Shown here piece after piece: positions 1 to 12,085 of a stretch of DNA of 64,000 nucleotides. Numbering within the stretch: position 1 is the stretch's first letter; every line of letters starts with the position of its first letter. The notes below the pieces were generated by a model. It did no database searches and was not told where the DNA came from. It worked only from the letters and a program-made list of their open reading frames with translations. The stretch is from Gnetum montanum (lineage: Eukaryota; Streptophyta; Gnetopsida; Gnetales; Gnetaceae): assembly GCA_015680685.1 (NCBI GenBank), contig MNCI01014668.1, positions 61,288-125,287 on the forward strand, in the 5' to 3' direction. Made by a program: the position numbers and the translations under genes.

Positions 1-358
1 TCTATCTTCTTTTTATAGTGTCTTATTTTATCCAAAATTACATCTACTTCATTTACTTTTTTTATTAGTCTTTCACATACTATCCATTGACATCAACTCT
101 AATTAGTACCCATAGGAATCAATGTACAAGAAAGAAATCTTATGCAATTTGTGTAAGACTTTTATCTATTTAGACTAGTCAATTTTTCCATTGAACCTAA
201 CTTAGTCATATACTATGATTTTTCCTAGACCATAACTTAATTTGTGATCAATGGTTCATCTTGAACATGATCCATTTCTAGTAATAGTTCATGATTTATC
301 CTAGATCATGGCTCCTAGTTAATTCTTAATCTTTATTCATCCTTATTCATAGTAAGCT

Positions 359-773
359 CTAGTACCATTAGCAAACATCAAATATACATTATATTCAACA
401 TTTTGCCTAAGGATAACATAATGAAAGTGCATAAGGAAAAATAGAAAGGCACTTTATTCACAAGGAAATTGAGAAATGAATGAGTGTATCTAGATCATGC
501 TCTTAGGGTTTATATTATTATCTTCCTTCGGTATCTATCCCTTAAAGGTAATGCATCACTACCACCATAATTAAGCCTATATGTAACTAGAAAGAATGGT
601 CAACTCCCTTTTTTAATTCTTTATCTAACTCTTATTACTTACCATTGCTAGTACAACTTGTTACTTTCTAATATATCTATAATTGCAATATGTCCTTTAA
701 TTAAGGATATTTTTATAATAATTATAACACTTACCATTAAACAACATAATTTGAAAATAGGAATGTGAAACAT
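359..773 (-). mobile_element. Diverged LTR-like repeat, related to the LTR at 2,606-3,124
   Basis: This stretch aligns along most of its length with 2,606-3,124: shared landmarks are GCAAACATCAAATATACA near the left end, the CTTCCTTCGGTATCTATCCC-like block, the ACTACCACC block and the right end GGAATGTGA. It has lost the clean terminal bases seen in the other copy, and no polypurine tract lies beside it, so it is probably a solo or truncated LTR rather than the partner of a complete element. Orientation is taken from the better copy. Confidence 0.55.
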
Positions 774-2605
774 CTAGAAGATAAGTATTTAATCGTGACT
801 TAGAATTAAGTATGATATTCAAATAATAATAATTAACTATGATAGATCATGTGATACTTATCAAGTGTGAAATAATAGCATGTAAATCCTACAAACATAT
901 TTTGACAAGTCCAAAAGCTAGTTCTAAGCTTTGATAAGTCCTATTAATGTAGAAATTTGGGTTACAAGTAGGTTGCAACTCAATCATACGTCACAATCTT
1001 TCTATAATTAGGAAAAACAAAGGATCACATTCTGACTATAGGTAGCAATAAAATCTTTAATTATGGTTGTGAGTTCAACATGATTGAGCTATAACTATTA
1101 ATAGATACTAATGGAATAGAGATAAAAAATTTAAAGCTGCTAAAAGAGAACCACAACTATGGCATCACTAAGGCCAACCACAACTTTGGCATAAATTATT
1201 GGAAACATGAGATAAATTATGATAATTGATATAATTAATAATGTAAAATCACTTAAAAGTAAGCATTTGTGAGAATATATGAGTTACAATCCTTGAAAGA
1301 ATTTATAAATCTTGAGCGAAATGCATTGTAAAAATGCAATATGAGTCAAGAGAGCTAAAACTAAGAGAACTTTAGCACTAGCTTCCTTTGAATGTAGACA
1401 TATAAAAGAGATGAAAAAAGGGATAACTTGCAATCAATTTAGTCACAAAATAGACATGGTACAATGACAAGGATTTTTTTATATTTATAATTTTTAATAA
1501 AGAATAAATTTGTCACAATTAGCAATCTCATTAATCCCCTCATGCTTTTTAAGGAAATACTCTAAACATTAACATTTCCTTTTACATCAAACATAAAATC
1601 ATAACTTCCAACCACCTAGAACTAATGTAACAAGACTTTTAATGATTATGTATGACTCTACTAACGTAACAAAGACTCAACATATAAATATATATGTAGA
1701 TAGAAGCATATTTGCACTATAGTTAACAACACTAACCTTTATGGTTACAACATTTCTCCTATGTAATCTTTGGCCTTGGTCTGGAAGGCTCATGAATTAT
1801 GGTTCTTTATTTGGAGTGTTGACTCTTTCCTACATGAATGACTACCATATTAATGTAATATGATATGATAATTTTTTGTATGTAAATCTAATGGTTAATG
1901 CATGATTAAATATTTTTTTAATATTAAGTTAAGATTTTTTCATGTCTCAATGAATTTAAGAAAAATTTTATTTAAGTTGAAAAATTTATAATTCTTTTTA
2001 GCAAAGGATGTAACATAACCAACCTCATAAGTCCCTATTTGAGTCCAAGTTTAACTCTACTCCATAGGACACTAGTTAAAAATTTATATAAAAATAAAAT
2101 AACTATTTACAAGTGACCATAATTAAGCATAATCAACTATGTTTGTGTATCTCTATTCATATAAAAAATATGTTCATCTAACAATCCCAATTAGTAACCT
2201 CAACAAATCCAAGGGGTTACAAATATCCTTTAAAGTTCTTCACTTACAAAAATAAATTCTTACTATGTTCATCATACATCATAAACTACCTATTGAAAAG
2301 TATCTACTTATTTGATTATATCTTTCAACTATTTTCATTTAGGTTTTGGGGATTTAGTTTATTCATTTCTTTTTTTAATTTTCTAAGAAATGTATGATCT
2401 TCAATTTTACCTCTACTAAAGAACGTTTAATATTTTAAATAATTTCATTACCTATAATTGTAATATAATCATACTATTAGTGCATCTTTATATTATTTGT
2501 AGAGTTAAGTTTTTAACAATTATTTGAAAAACTTATTTTCAAAAAAAAATTTATAATCTTTTTTAATCTTCTACATTACAAATGTATAATATCTTTTTCT
2601 AAGAG
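774..2605. other. AT-rich intergenic sequence, nothing recognised
   Basis: No reading frame, RNA gene or clear repeat was recognised here. The stretch is very AT-rich. It lies between the two LTR-like copies and could be remains of an old element's interior, but no protein motif supports that. Confidence 0.5.
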
Positions 2606-3124
2606 TGTGACATCCCATTTCTAGATGTCATGGCAAACATCAAATATACATAACATTCAATATTATTCATAAATAATATAATAAGAAAATTCAAAAGAAA
2701 ATAAAAAGAATGCTTTATTGATGTGAACACAGTATAGCTGGATTATGTTCTAAGGGTTCCTTGGGATTATCTTCCTTCAGCATCTATCCCTTAGAGACAA
2801 TCAAGCAGTACCACCAAGATTAGACCTATAACCAACTAGAGGGGATGGATACTCATCTTGCTTTCCTACTTCATCTAGTACTCGTTACTCACCATTCTTG
2901 GCTCCACAACCTCATGTTAGCATGATCCCTAATTCCCAGGTATAAATATCTTAGGCTAGACTATGAAAGAGCACCTCATGAGACATGCCCATTATTACAA
3001 CTTGTCATTTCACGTTTTGCTACAACTTATCCTTTCAGGTCTTATTATAATAATTACATCATTTTTTATGAAGAAATACCATCTTTATTATAGGATAGCT
3101 TAATTTGGAAATAGGAATGTGACA
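2606..3124 (-). mobile_element. LTR of an unrelated retrotransposon (family G), minus orientation
   Basis: The unit begins TGTGACATCCC and ends GGAATGTGACA on the plus strand. Read on the minus strand it is TGTCACATTCC...GGGATGTCACA, a typical plant LTR with a short terminal inverted repeat TGTCACA. The long polypurine tract immediately to its right (minus strand) makes it the 3' LTR of an element whose interior lies to the right. A diverged second copy is at 359-773. No target duplication can be assigned because the 5' LTR was not found. Confidence 0.7.
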
Positions 3125-3129
3125 AACTA

Positions 3130-3139
3130 CCTCCTTCCC

Positions 3140-3183
<44 letters not shown>

Positions 3184-3188
3184 CCTCT
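3130..3188 (-). repeat. Polypurine tract with embedded (GA)19 microsatellite
   Basis: The plus strand is 59 uninterrupted pyrimidines, including (CT)19 at about 3,143-3,180. On the minus strand this is a purine-only run ending five bases before the LTR start, exactly where a plus-strand primer (polypurine tract) belongs. The microsatellite appears to have grown out of the tract. Confidence 0.7.
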
Positions 3189-4980
3189 CACCTTAGCTTT
3201 CATTAGTCCTTAAATGAGTTCATAATAATGATATTTCTTCATGGTCCAATACACCCTCCATGCTCCAATGATCTAATGATTTACTTTTTCCTTTTAAAAT
3301 GGGGTTGAATAATTTAAATTTCTTCCATGTATTCTAAAAATAAAATAAAGTGAGAAAAATATTTAGTGAAATTAATCTTATTTTATCAATACTTATCTTA
3401 ATCTCTAGGTAATAACAATAGGTGAATTAAAGGTCTCCCAACCACTAATCACCAGTTCTAACTAGGGTTACACAAAGTACAACTTATATCTTATTACCAA
3501 AGTGAAGGTAGTAAAAACCTTTTTTCCACTAGTATTATCTAAAATATCTTACTTACCTACTTTTGAATATAAATTAAATAAATAAAGAAGAATAAAATAA
3601 GAAATAAAAGCAAGTTAAGAAACTCCCTTATATTCATCAACCTCTAGGATCAAGAGATGTAGTCATAGTTCTACTATAATGGTTATATGGCCAAATGATC
3701 TTGTTCGAGATGGTAGAGCTTGACCTTACCCCTTAACTTCTTCCTTAGGAATTAATTATAATAGCTCGGTAACTTGAAATAATTAGATATCATACCAAAT
3801 GAAATCTATGGCCTTGAGGAAGAATGATGTTGATCCATCTTCAGTAGTCAAGGTAGTGTAGTTGGTAAATTGTGCTTCTTGATGAACACTATCAATTAAC
3901 ATCATCTATCCTTGAATTCAAAGATTTAATTTTTCTATTAAAGATTCAAAATAGGCAACATAAGCATTGAAAAATGGGATGTTAGGATGGACTGATGTAA
4001 GCATCTGCTTCAAATCAAGCTCCTCTTTCAGTAGTTCTTTCACACATTCATATCTTAGGAATTGATAACGACTACTTTCATCATTCATATTAAAGCCTCC
4101 TAAGAGGATAAATGATGATGCTTTGAGATCATTATGGGTTAGGAATAGCTTGTACTTTAACCTTCCTTGTCAAAGTATAATATCTAGGCATGTTGGTTTG
4201 GCAATCAAATGTTTGTTGATCATACATACATGTCATCCTAATAACTACATTTTAAATACTAATGCCAAGGCTATGTGGCTTCTTTAAAGTCTTGATCATT
4301 CTTTCTTTCCCATAACTTAAAGTTCTAGATATTTGAAAAGCATGTTCTCTGGACTTTATTTAAACCTTTGTATCAAATCAAACTTGGCTTCCTTATAGAA
4401 GGTCATACAATGATCCATGTTGTCATTCCTACAATAAGATAATCTATATAGCTCAAAAGAAGATCTTCCATACAAACCTATTTGCTTTTAGATACCCTCG
4501 TATTCCAAATTTCTTATATTACATTGGAATTGGTCTAAGAATTTCCATAGCAAGACTTCTTGGATACATAAGACATTAGCAATCAGATCTTGTGCTTTTG
4601 CAAGAATACATGAGTATTGATACTCATGCTATTTCAAGGCCTAAGGTGGACATAGTAGGCATTATCTTTAATGGACTAGCAACCTTCATGCTTATTTTTT
4701 GACTCTGTTCTAGTTCATTTCCTCTTATGAGTATCATATGCCTTTTTTAAATAAGTTTATGATTCTTTATAATGGTTAATGTCAATGTCTACTCCAAATG
4801 ATCTAGATACTACTTAAGTTGATGTAACTTGTGTTATAGTTTACCATCAAATTCTTAAAATACTTAATTTAGTGGATTAGTAATGGTTTGACTACATTTC
4901 TAAGATTATTAATGACCTTTCTATCCATCCCCTATCCCTCTCTTGGTAGAACACTAACTCCAACAGTGTAACTAATGACC
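3189..4980 (-). pseudogene. Degenerate coding-like sequence, minus strand, family not recognised
   Basis: The minus strand between about 4,150 and 3,660 can be read as a protein-like stretch with only a few stops (for example RYECVKELLKEELDLKQML and TTEDGSTSFFLKAIDFIW). No conserved domain was recognised. Because the LTR and polypurine tract at 2,606-3,188 face this way, it is probably the 3' part of that retrotransposon's interior. The rest of the interval shows no readable frame. The boundary with element D at about 4,980 is approximate and may be a deletion junction. Confidence 0.3.
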
Positions 4981-4999
4981 ATTTAGGAGTTATTGACAT

Positions 5000-5937
5000 A
5001 CGTCTAACTATGTGCATGATTTAATCACCTAATCATAAGGGCCTTAGTGTGACACAATTGGAAAACATCCCTTAAGATGTTCATATTGGCAAATGTGACA
5101 CCCACCATCATCATCTGATTCACTATCTACATCCATCTCTATCATAGCCATCTTACCCTTACCTTTGGATATGGCATGTTCAGCTTCCTTACGTCTCCGG
5201 TGCTCACACTCAACTCTTTGCTTCTTAGACTCTTTAGCAATTTTTAAAATAGATTAAAAATTATTGTTCATGGAGTCCCATAATTGGTCAATCATAGTTG
5301 TCAGTTTGGATTGTAGTTTCTGGAGTGGTAATGTTTTCTAATTAGCCATCTCATCTCTAGTTAACTCATCCTCACTATCACAAAATTGAACCCCTCTTCT
5401 ACAGATAAAAGGATCCTTGCTATATTCCTCTACACTTTCTTACTTTCTTAATTCTTCCTCCTCCCTAGCTACTTGCTTAATTAACTTTTGGATCCAATGG
5501 GAACTTAACTCTATTAATCTCCCTTGAGCATAGATTCCAAAGGTCTTCCTTGTTTCAAACCATAACCTGTCTATGATATGGTGAAGTTGATCAAGCTAAG
5601 AGTATCCATGGTTGGGATACTTATGTAATAGAGAGTAGTATCAGCCAATAGCAACATCCAAGGGCTCATGGTTTTCCTATTTCCACCCTTGGATCTGCTT
5701 CCTCAGATTAGACACTTGGGAGTATGTTTGATATTTATCATTAAACAATTCTAACATCATAGTCCATCTCTAAAATGATTCTGGCTCCAAGAATTAGTAC
5801 CAATTTTCTACTTCATTAATGAGTGTTCCTGGAAATAATTTTAACATCTACCAATTTTTCTCAATATTTTTCAAGGCACATGCATCCTAGAAGGCTTGGA
5901 GATGATTTTGCAAATCAGCATCATAGCCTCCCTCAAA
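5000..5937 (-). pseudogene. gag of element D, C-terminal two thirds (broken)
   Basis: Read on the minus strand this is a retrotransposon gag capsid region closely similar to that of element A, with the blocks EGGYDADLQNHLQAFQDAC, FNDKYQTYSQVSNLRKQIQ and IYAQGRL in the usual order. It continues into a cysteine/histidine motif near 5,040-5,110 (CHICQYEHLKGCF). Several in-frame stops sit where relatives have Gln or Arg (Gln-to-stop and CGA-to-TGA type changes). Its N-terminal part is at 14,089-15,040, separated by element A. With A and one copy of the CTAAG duplication removed, the two parts join in frame. Confidence 0.8.
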
Positions 5938-5942
5938 CTAAG

Positions 5943-6883
5943 TGATGGGATGTGATATCACATGAGCCGCAATATCGTGTACGCGATATCGCAGCCGTCG
6001 CGATATCGCAGTCTATCGCCATATCTATAAATAAGAGGTGGCAGTCCCCTTATTCATCATCTTAGGCTTAAATTAGGGAAACTTTGGTGGATTGATCACC
6101 CCATAGATAGATTATTTTCCATGTGCCCGCAGTAGGAGTCCCCAAGTGAACGGATCTTTATTCGAGCAGCTTTATACTTGAATGCAAGTTTTGTACAGCA
6201 ATAAAGACGAGCTTTGTGGATAAACCTTGCAGTACATGGAATAGGTTTATTACATGTTATTTCTTACATGTTATTTATTACCTACAGTAGCGTGGTATGA
6301 GTATAACTTGATTACGAGCATTTACGAATGTGTACGGTTAGTCAAGGAATCGGCTACTCATTGCGATTAATCTCTCTCACCCTTATCTCCTAGACGTGGG
6401 ATAAGTACAACTTGGTTAAGAGCATTCAAGGATGTGTACGGTTATCCAAGGAACAGATGCTTATCATACTTAGGTTAGTTAAGTGCCTCAGTACGATGAC
6501 TTCGAGCACATGCGTTACGTGTGGTGATCCCAGTAATGACTAGCGTTTGGTAGCCACAGTTGCATAGTTCAGGGTGTGTACGGTAAGTGGGAATGGATGC
6601 TGACGCTAGGGACTTAGTGCATTAGTTAGAGTTAGTCTTAGTTTCTCAACCCTTTCCTCATAGTGTAGAAGACATAAACAAAAAATACCAAAAAAAAATC
6701 ATATACCTCAGAGTTGCTTAACCATACACCGTGACACATACAAGTAAGTCTGGGAAGACAACGATTAATTAACCCCAAGTGTTCCAAGCGGCATGTAGGA
6801 ATTTAGTCTACGAAGTTTGACCGGATCGTGCGTGCGATGCTCGTATTCATATGGTTGAGTGTAGGGATACCCGCCACTCATCA
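5943..6883 (+). repeat. 5' LTR of element A
   Basis: It begins TGATGGGATG and ends CACTCATCA, 941 bp. The U3 is only about 110 bp: a cluster of GATATC palindromes, then TATAAATA at 6,026-6,033. The long R-U5 portion is nearly identical in layout to the 3' and inverted copies, with repeated GTGTACGGTTA blocks. The left flank CTAAG is the target duplication. Confidence 0.9.
5952..6033 (+). promoter_or_regulatory. U3 promoter of element A: four GATATC palindromes and TATA box
   Basis: GTGATATCAC is at 5,952-5,961, a CAATATCGTG variant at about 5,970, and perfect GCGATATCGC at 5,983-5,992 and 6,000-6,009. They are followed by TATAAATA at 6,026-6,033. Transcription would be expected to start about 30 bases downstream. 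The palindromes occupy the position of upstream activator sites, but the factor is unknown. Confidence 0.75.
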
Positions 6884-6884
6884 T

Positions 6885-6902
6885 TGGCACCATTACCGAG
6901 GA
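6885..6902 (+). promoter_or_regulatory. Primer-binding site of element A (tRNA-Asp)
   Basis: TGGCACCATTACCGAGGA starts one base after the LTR end. It is a transition-decayed version of the complement of the 3' end of tRNA-Asp, as seen intact beside element B (34,838-34,855) and in the tRNA copy at 13,099-13,174. Confidence 0.8.
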
Positions 6903-7026
6903 CTAAGTGTTTGTACGCCAAATAGAACATAAAGGAAATCATTCACATGATTGTGAGCCTTAACGAACTTTCGGGTTAATTAATTAATTAAAAATTTATA
7001 TAACGGTGAATAGCACACTGATAAAA

Positions 7027-10000
7027 ATGAATTCTTCTCACAAATCTAATTCACCACCTAGGACTAACACTAGAGACAGTCAGCAACATACAACGCATAA
7101 CCACAATCCGCCAAGTCCTAAACAGTACAAGATAACATATACTCATCCTGATGAGTATATTCCTGACTAAACTTTTATCCTCCATCAAGACGATCAGTTG
7201 CACTGGAGAGATTTGTTTGGTAACATAGTTTTACCACCAGATCGATCTATCCCGAACATGCTCCTCTAAGCCTTGGCATAGATTGGCATGTAAGAACTAT
7301 TTGCTGAATACGTTGCTGGAGAGTTTGACATGAGGGATTATCATCCCACAACTTTATAACATATGCGGGACTTAAGGCAAAAGAGTCAACATACACTGTT
7401 GAAGGGCAAGGTCCCGCACATCCTTAGTGAAATAGGAGACGAGGAACCCCTTATAGCAGGTTCCTTTGCAATGGATGTTCCCCCTCCTCACGATGGTGAG
7501 GAGGTAAGGCATCAGAACCTTCGCTCAACAATTCATACTACTGGTTCTGATACACGTGAATGCCAACTATTCATGGAAGGCACAACAACTCACGCTAAGG
7601 ACGGGCACTTAGATCCTTATAACGATCGGGACCGAAGCAACCAAAGAGAAGGTAAGAAACATTACCATGGTGATGGCTCCGTTTCTTCTTCCCCTTCATC
7701 TCACCACTCACCCTCTCCTTCCACATCTGGGTGCAACCATTGTGAACATAATGGTGAGGGTAAAGGTAAGGAAGATGAGAGACCTCGACAAGAAGGTCGA
7801 GAGATAGGACAAGGGCAAGGACGTAGGGAGAGTAGGGAACCAAGAAGACATCACAGGCGTCATGAGAGAGATGATCATGACAAGCCCCTACTCGCAACCT
7901 GAAGTATGCTTGACATTATAGAGGCTGTTAGGATCCCCACAAGGCACTTAAAGGATAGTCGGATCAAGCGTTTGGACATAAATAATATCCCACATTTTGA
8001 AGGGGGATACAATGCAGATCCACAGTATCATTTACAGGCATTCCATGATGCCTGTACCTTGCAAAATATAGACAATGAGTGGTAGAAGCTTAAGTTGTTC
8101 CCAAGGACACTCATCAAAGAAGCAGAGAGTTGGTATCGGTTCTTAAAACTGGAAACCATCAAGAGGTGGAGTACGATGCTTGAAATTTTCAACAATAAAT
8201 ATCAAACATACTCCAAAGTGTCTAATTTGCGTAAGAAGATCCAAGGCTGGAAACAAGGTGCTTATGAATCCTTGGATGCTACCATGGCCCACTACTATAC
8301 ATTATTACATCGTTGCTTGGGCCATGGGTATGCTCAGTGGGATCAACTTCGCCATATCATGGATGGGTTAAGGAATGAAATGAGAAGAACCCTTGGGACT
8401 TATGCCCAAGGAAGGCTTTCACAACTTAGAGTCCAAGAAGTACAAAGCCTGTTGGAACAAGTAGCGCAAGAAGAGGGTGAACTACGTAAGAGGGAAAGTG
8501 CGGAAGAATACAATTGCGATCCCTCCCTTCGCAAGAAGGGAGTGAAATTCTGTGATGAGGAGGATGAGTCACCACTCGAAGAGTTGGTGAACCGAAAAAC
8601 CTTGCTAATCCAGAAATTAACAACTGAAGTATCAGCCAAGGTAGACCAAATGTGGTATTCCTTAGACTCGAGAATTGAAATAGTCTTGAAAATTATCGAA
8701 TAGTCTAAGGAGGAACGAAGTAGTGACAAAGGTAAAACAAAGCGGAGAAATTCAAGCCCTGCACATAACAAGGGTAAGGGAAAAATTCCTATCTCTAATG
8801 AGGCTGTGGGCTCTAACGCAAACGATGATAGTGGATGTGAGATCTACTACTATGACCATCCTAAGGGATGTTGCCTAGTTATCTCACATCTACAAGAGTC
8901 TAGGGTGTATGCGCTAAATCCAAGACTCAACCAACGACAAACACCCCGAAGGTTACCTTATCCACAAGGTAACCCAAGGCAATTCCACCAACCACTAATG
9001 TATTATCCAAGTGGAACTCCACCATAGCCCATTGGATAGCATCAGTGGTGGAAATACCCAAAATCATGGGGAATGCCACCACCAACACAACAGTACCCTT
9101 ACCGGTAGCCCGATCCTTATGGTTATTATGTGCAGTAGCCGATTTCTCCAGGTGACTCTATGGGTCACACTACTCCCCAACGTCACTACCAAGTTTGGGA
9201 GTACTTGAGGAGGACTCCTTCTCCTCCAGGAGACATCTCACATTTATCCCATTCTTCAACTCCCTCCGCACCTCTTCCACCCATAGTTCCCATACAACCT
9301 TTTCCAACAATGCAAAGGGAACTACCTACTCAACCACAGCAATGTAACACCGCAAGACCTGTAAATATTCAACCTATAAATATTCAACCTGGCGTTGGTT
9401 CTAACAATTGTACAAAGATAAGGTCCTTCTTCAGAACTAGAAGCCTTGAGAAACTCTCGTAACAACGAACGATTGAGCAGATGTACATGCCTCCAAAAAT
9501 TAACCCTTCGGAGCATCCTTCAGTCCAAAAGAACTGTACGCGTACGGTTATGTTAACACATACCGTAACTAATTGGATTAAGTTAGGCCACCTTCCCAAG
9601 AAACTATCTAACCCTAGGAGCCCCTTAATTCATTTGCAAATCACTAGAAATGCACCACATCAGGCTCTTCTTGACTCAGGTTCTGGAGTCAATTTAATAT
9701 CACAAAAAATGTATCAAGCCTGGAACCTACCCCAACTTAAGAAGAGTAACATTCAACTAGAGCTGGCTGACTAGTCCATCATCATTCCCTTAGGATTGGT
9801 GGAGGACATCATCACCACTGTGTATGGGTGGTCATACCCAGCATATTTCCTGGTGATTGAGATTAACAACAAAGGGGGCTTCCCAATTATAATGGGAAGG
9901 CCATGGCTAAGTACAGTAGATGCGTACCTAGGGATCCATGATCTTTCCTTGTAAATATCTAAGATAAATATTTATAGAAAGATCAAGAAGAAGAAAGTTC

Positions 10001-10069
10001 CATGCATCACATACAGTGATTCATTGAGTGATGACATGGAGGAAATGTCTCCATGTAATAAGTGTGCCC
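7027..10069 (+). pseudogene. gag-protease of element A, broken only by stop codons
   Basis: From ATG at 7,027 one frame runs to the assembly gap with about fourteen in-frame stops and no frameshift that I can see. The N-terminal region has a conserved block YTHPDEYIPD...FILHQDD also found in element D, then a Ser/His/Arg-rich linker. The capsid follows at about 7,990-8,460 (EGGYNADPQYHLQAFHDAC, FNNKYQTYSKVSNLRKKIQ, TYAQGRL). A variant Cys/His motif lies at 8,832-8,895, then a Pro/Gln-rich stretch. A retroviral-type aspartic protease is at about 9,640-9,950, with LLDSGSGVNLIS (the D-S-G active-site triplet) and the C-terminal GRPWLSTVDAYLG. The stops fall where relatives have Gln or Arg, so cytosine deamination explains them. 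Product would be the capsid precursor and its processing protease; now inactive. Confidence 0.85.
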
Positions 10070-10324
10070 NNNNNNNNNNNNNNNNNNNNNNNNNNNNNNN
10101 NNNNNNNNNNNNNNNNNNNNNNNNNNNNNNNNNNNNNNNNNNNNNNNNNNNNNNNNNNNNNNNNNNNNNNNNNNNNNNNNNNNNNNNNNNNNNNNNNNNN
10201 NNNNNNNNNNNNNNNNNNNNNNNNNNNNNNNNNNNNNNNNNNNNNNNNNNNNNNNNNNNNNNNNNNNNNNNNNNNNNNNNNNNNNNNNNNNNNNNNNNNN
10301 NNNNNNNNNNNNNNNNNNNNNNNN
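10070..10324. other. Assembly gap (255 N)
   Basis: All bases are N. The sequence AATAAGTGT occurs both just before (in TAATAAGTGTGCCC) and just after (CCAATAAGTGTTCG) the gap, which suggests that a short tandem duplication caused the assembly to break. Reading frames drawn across it are meaningless. Confidence 0.99.
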
Positions 10325-12076
10325 CCAATAAGTGTTCGAAACGATGGTATGAACTATTTTTCATTGATTGATGATGTTTGGTTTTTACCTTAAAGTTACA
10401 ATGCTGACACTAAGGTATGTTCTTTTGATATGGTAGACAATGAGTCCACTTCAACCATCCATCCACCAAAGTCTATGGTCTCTCTTGGCTTGGAAATGTA
10501 CAGTCCCCTTTCTAATTAAGAACTTTAATGAATCGATGACTGGGTACTTCTCAAACTAAGGAAGGACTCAAGGTTTGAAAAGGGTGTGACTTCAAGGGAA
10601 CTTGATGCATTTTCCTTGGCCATTTGCTTGGGTGCTTAGATGTTGTCTTCTTGAGTTTTCTTGTTGTTCCAATGTTACCCACTTCTCAGTAGCTGAGACA
10701 ATAAAAATAAGAAGTCTTTGCATGGTGTGGTTCTCATGCACAAAAACACAAAACACAAAACACAAAAAAAAAAAAAAGGAAAAGTCAGAATTCAAAGCAC
10801 ACCCCTTAGATGAAATAAATTTGGGCTACAAGCACTGGTTATGAAATCAAAAGTGTTTCTGCTAACTAAGGCCCTTCTCACTTTCCATTCTTTCCTTTGT
10901 TTTGTCAGAATGGTGGTGGCTCTTGGAGATGCATTCTTGTTACCCCATTGGATGGTTCAGCCAAGTGTGTTGATGCGAAGTCACTGGATGTGGTTGGTTT
11001 GAGGTCAGAGTTGGAATGAGATTTGTCAAGTCACATTAATCATCAAACACACAAGGGGCTGTACACCACCTTGTCCTTGGGATTCCATTCCATCCTCTTC
11101 TCTCCACCTTTCCCTCCACTATTCACCTCATTGCCAGTTGTATCATTAGTGTATATTTTGGTAGATGCATTGTTTTCTTTTTGGTAAATTCTCACGATTA
11201 AGACTTTAACTATTGTTCCAAAGGACATTCCTAGAGCCTACGGACTCTTTGAATGTGGGTTTGTTAGGGCTTTCAGGGCATGAGCCTGCCTTGGGGAGGA
11301 CCCACTGACATTCCTATTTGGTGCATTAGTTAAATTCTTTCCCTTAACATTTTGCAATTAATTTTTTTTATTCATTTCCATCTTAACATTTACTTAATCG
11401 ATGTTTTATTTGTCCCTTTTTATCTCTCTTTCTTACTCCTTCATTTCTCCATTCTAATGCTACAGAAGGTTCGTGATTAGTCATGGGGCTACGGGGCCTA
11501 ATTTTTTTGCTTTTCTCCTAGCCCCAAAATATTTTGATTTTCTTCTTAACCCCTACACCTTCGGTAGTCATCATTTATATATCACTAGGTCCATAATCAG
11601 CCATACCACAACCCAGCCAATGAACTTATACCGAAGCAAGGTATTACTCATATTAAAATTTATTTACGCTTGCTAATATACGACTATGTTGTGTGTGCAG
11701 ATGGCGATCATGCAATAACAGACCAAATTTGGAGGGAGCACTTGGAATGGAACAGTGTTGGAAGTGGCTATGCAAGGAGCAAGATTAATGATGCACTTAC
11801 GAATGGACAACGAAAGATGCAATCTGGGCAATGGTAGTAGCAAGACTTCTTCTCTCTTCTTCTCTCCTCTTCTCTCTTCTCTTTTCCCTCAAGCTGCCAA
11901 ATGTGGCTTGATGTCAATGTAATAAGGTGTTCACCCTTGTTGTCATGAACACCAGTTTTGTCAAGTCTTGTAATAATGATCTATTCACATGTCATCCCAT
12001 TAGTTCCATTCCCTCAATAATCCCATACCTACCTAATATCATTCTAATAAATTCAAGGACAAGTTTTCATTTAGTC
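10325..12076 (+). other. Non-coding interior of element A, no reverse transcriptase or integrase
   Basis: After the gap a short protein-like tail runs to a stop near 10,515. From there to the polypurine tract no reverse transcriptase, RNase H or integrase motif was seen in either strand, and no long frame is present. A pyrimidine-rich run lies at 11,848-11,890. The length is in keeping with a non-autonomous element that has lost or never had pol, although the gap of unknown true size leaves some doubt. Confidence 0.6.
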
Positions 12077-12085
12077 ATGGGGGTA
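12077..12085 (+). promoter_or_regulatory. Polypurine tract of element A
   Basis: ATGGGGGTA directly precedes the 3' LTR start TGATGGGATG. The same GGGGGTA sits at the matching position of elements B and C. It is the expected plus-strand primer for reverse transcription. Confidence 0.8.

Noticed and set aside
7595-7897. Minus-strand frame inside the gag of element A
   Set aside because: It is a shadow of the Ser/His/Arg-rich gag linker, with no motif of its own.
7027-10069. Reassignment of TAA/TAG to Gln because stops replace Gln codons in gag
   Set aside because: CGA-to-TGA changes at Arg positions are also present, relatives carry sense codons at many of these sites, and the host epimerase exons use the normal code. 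Cytosine deamination explains it.
10024-10393. Open reading frames spanning the run of N
   Set aside because: They exist only because N codons are not stops.
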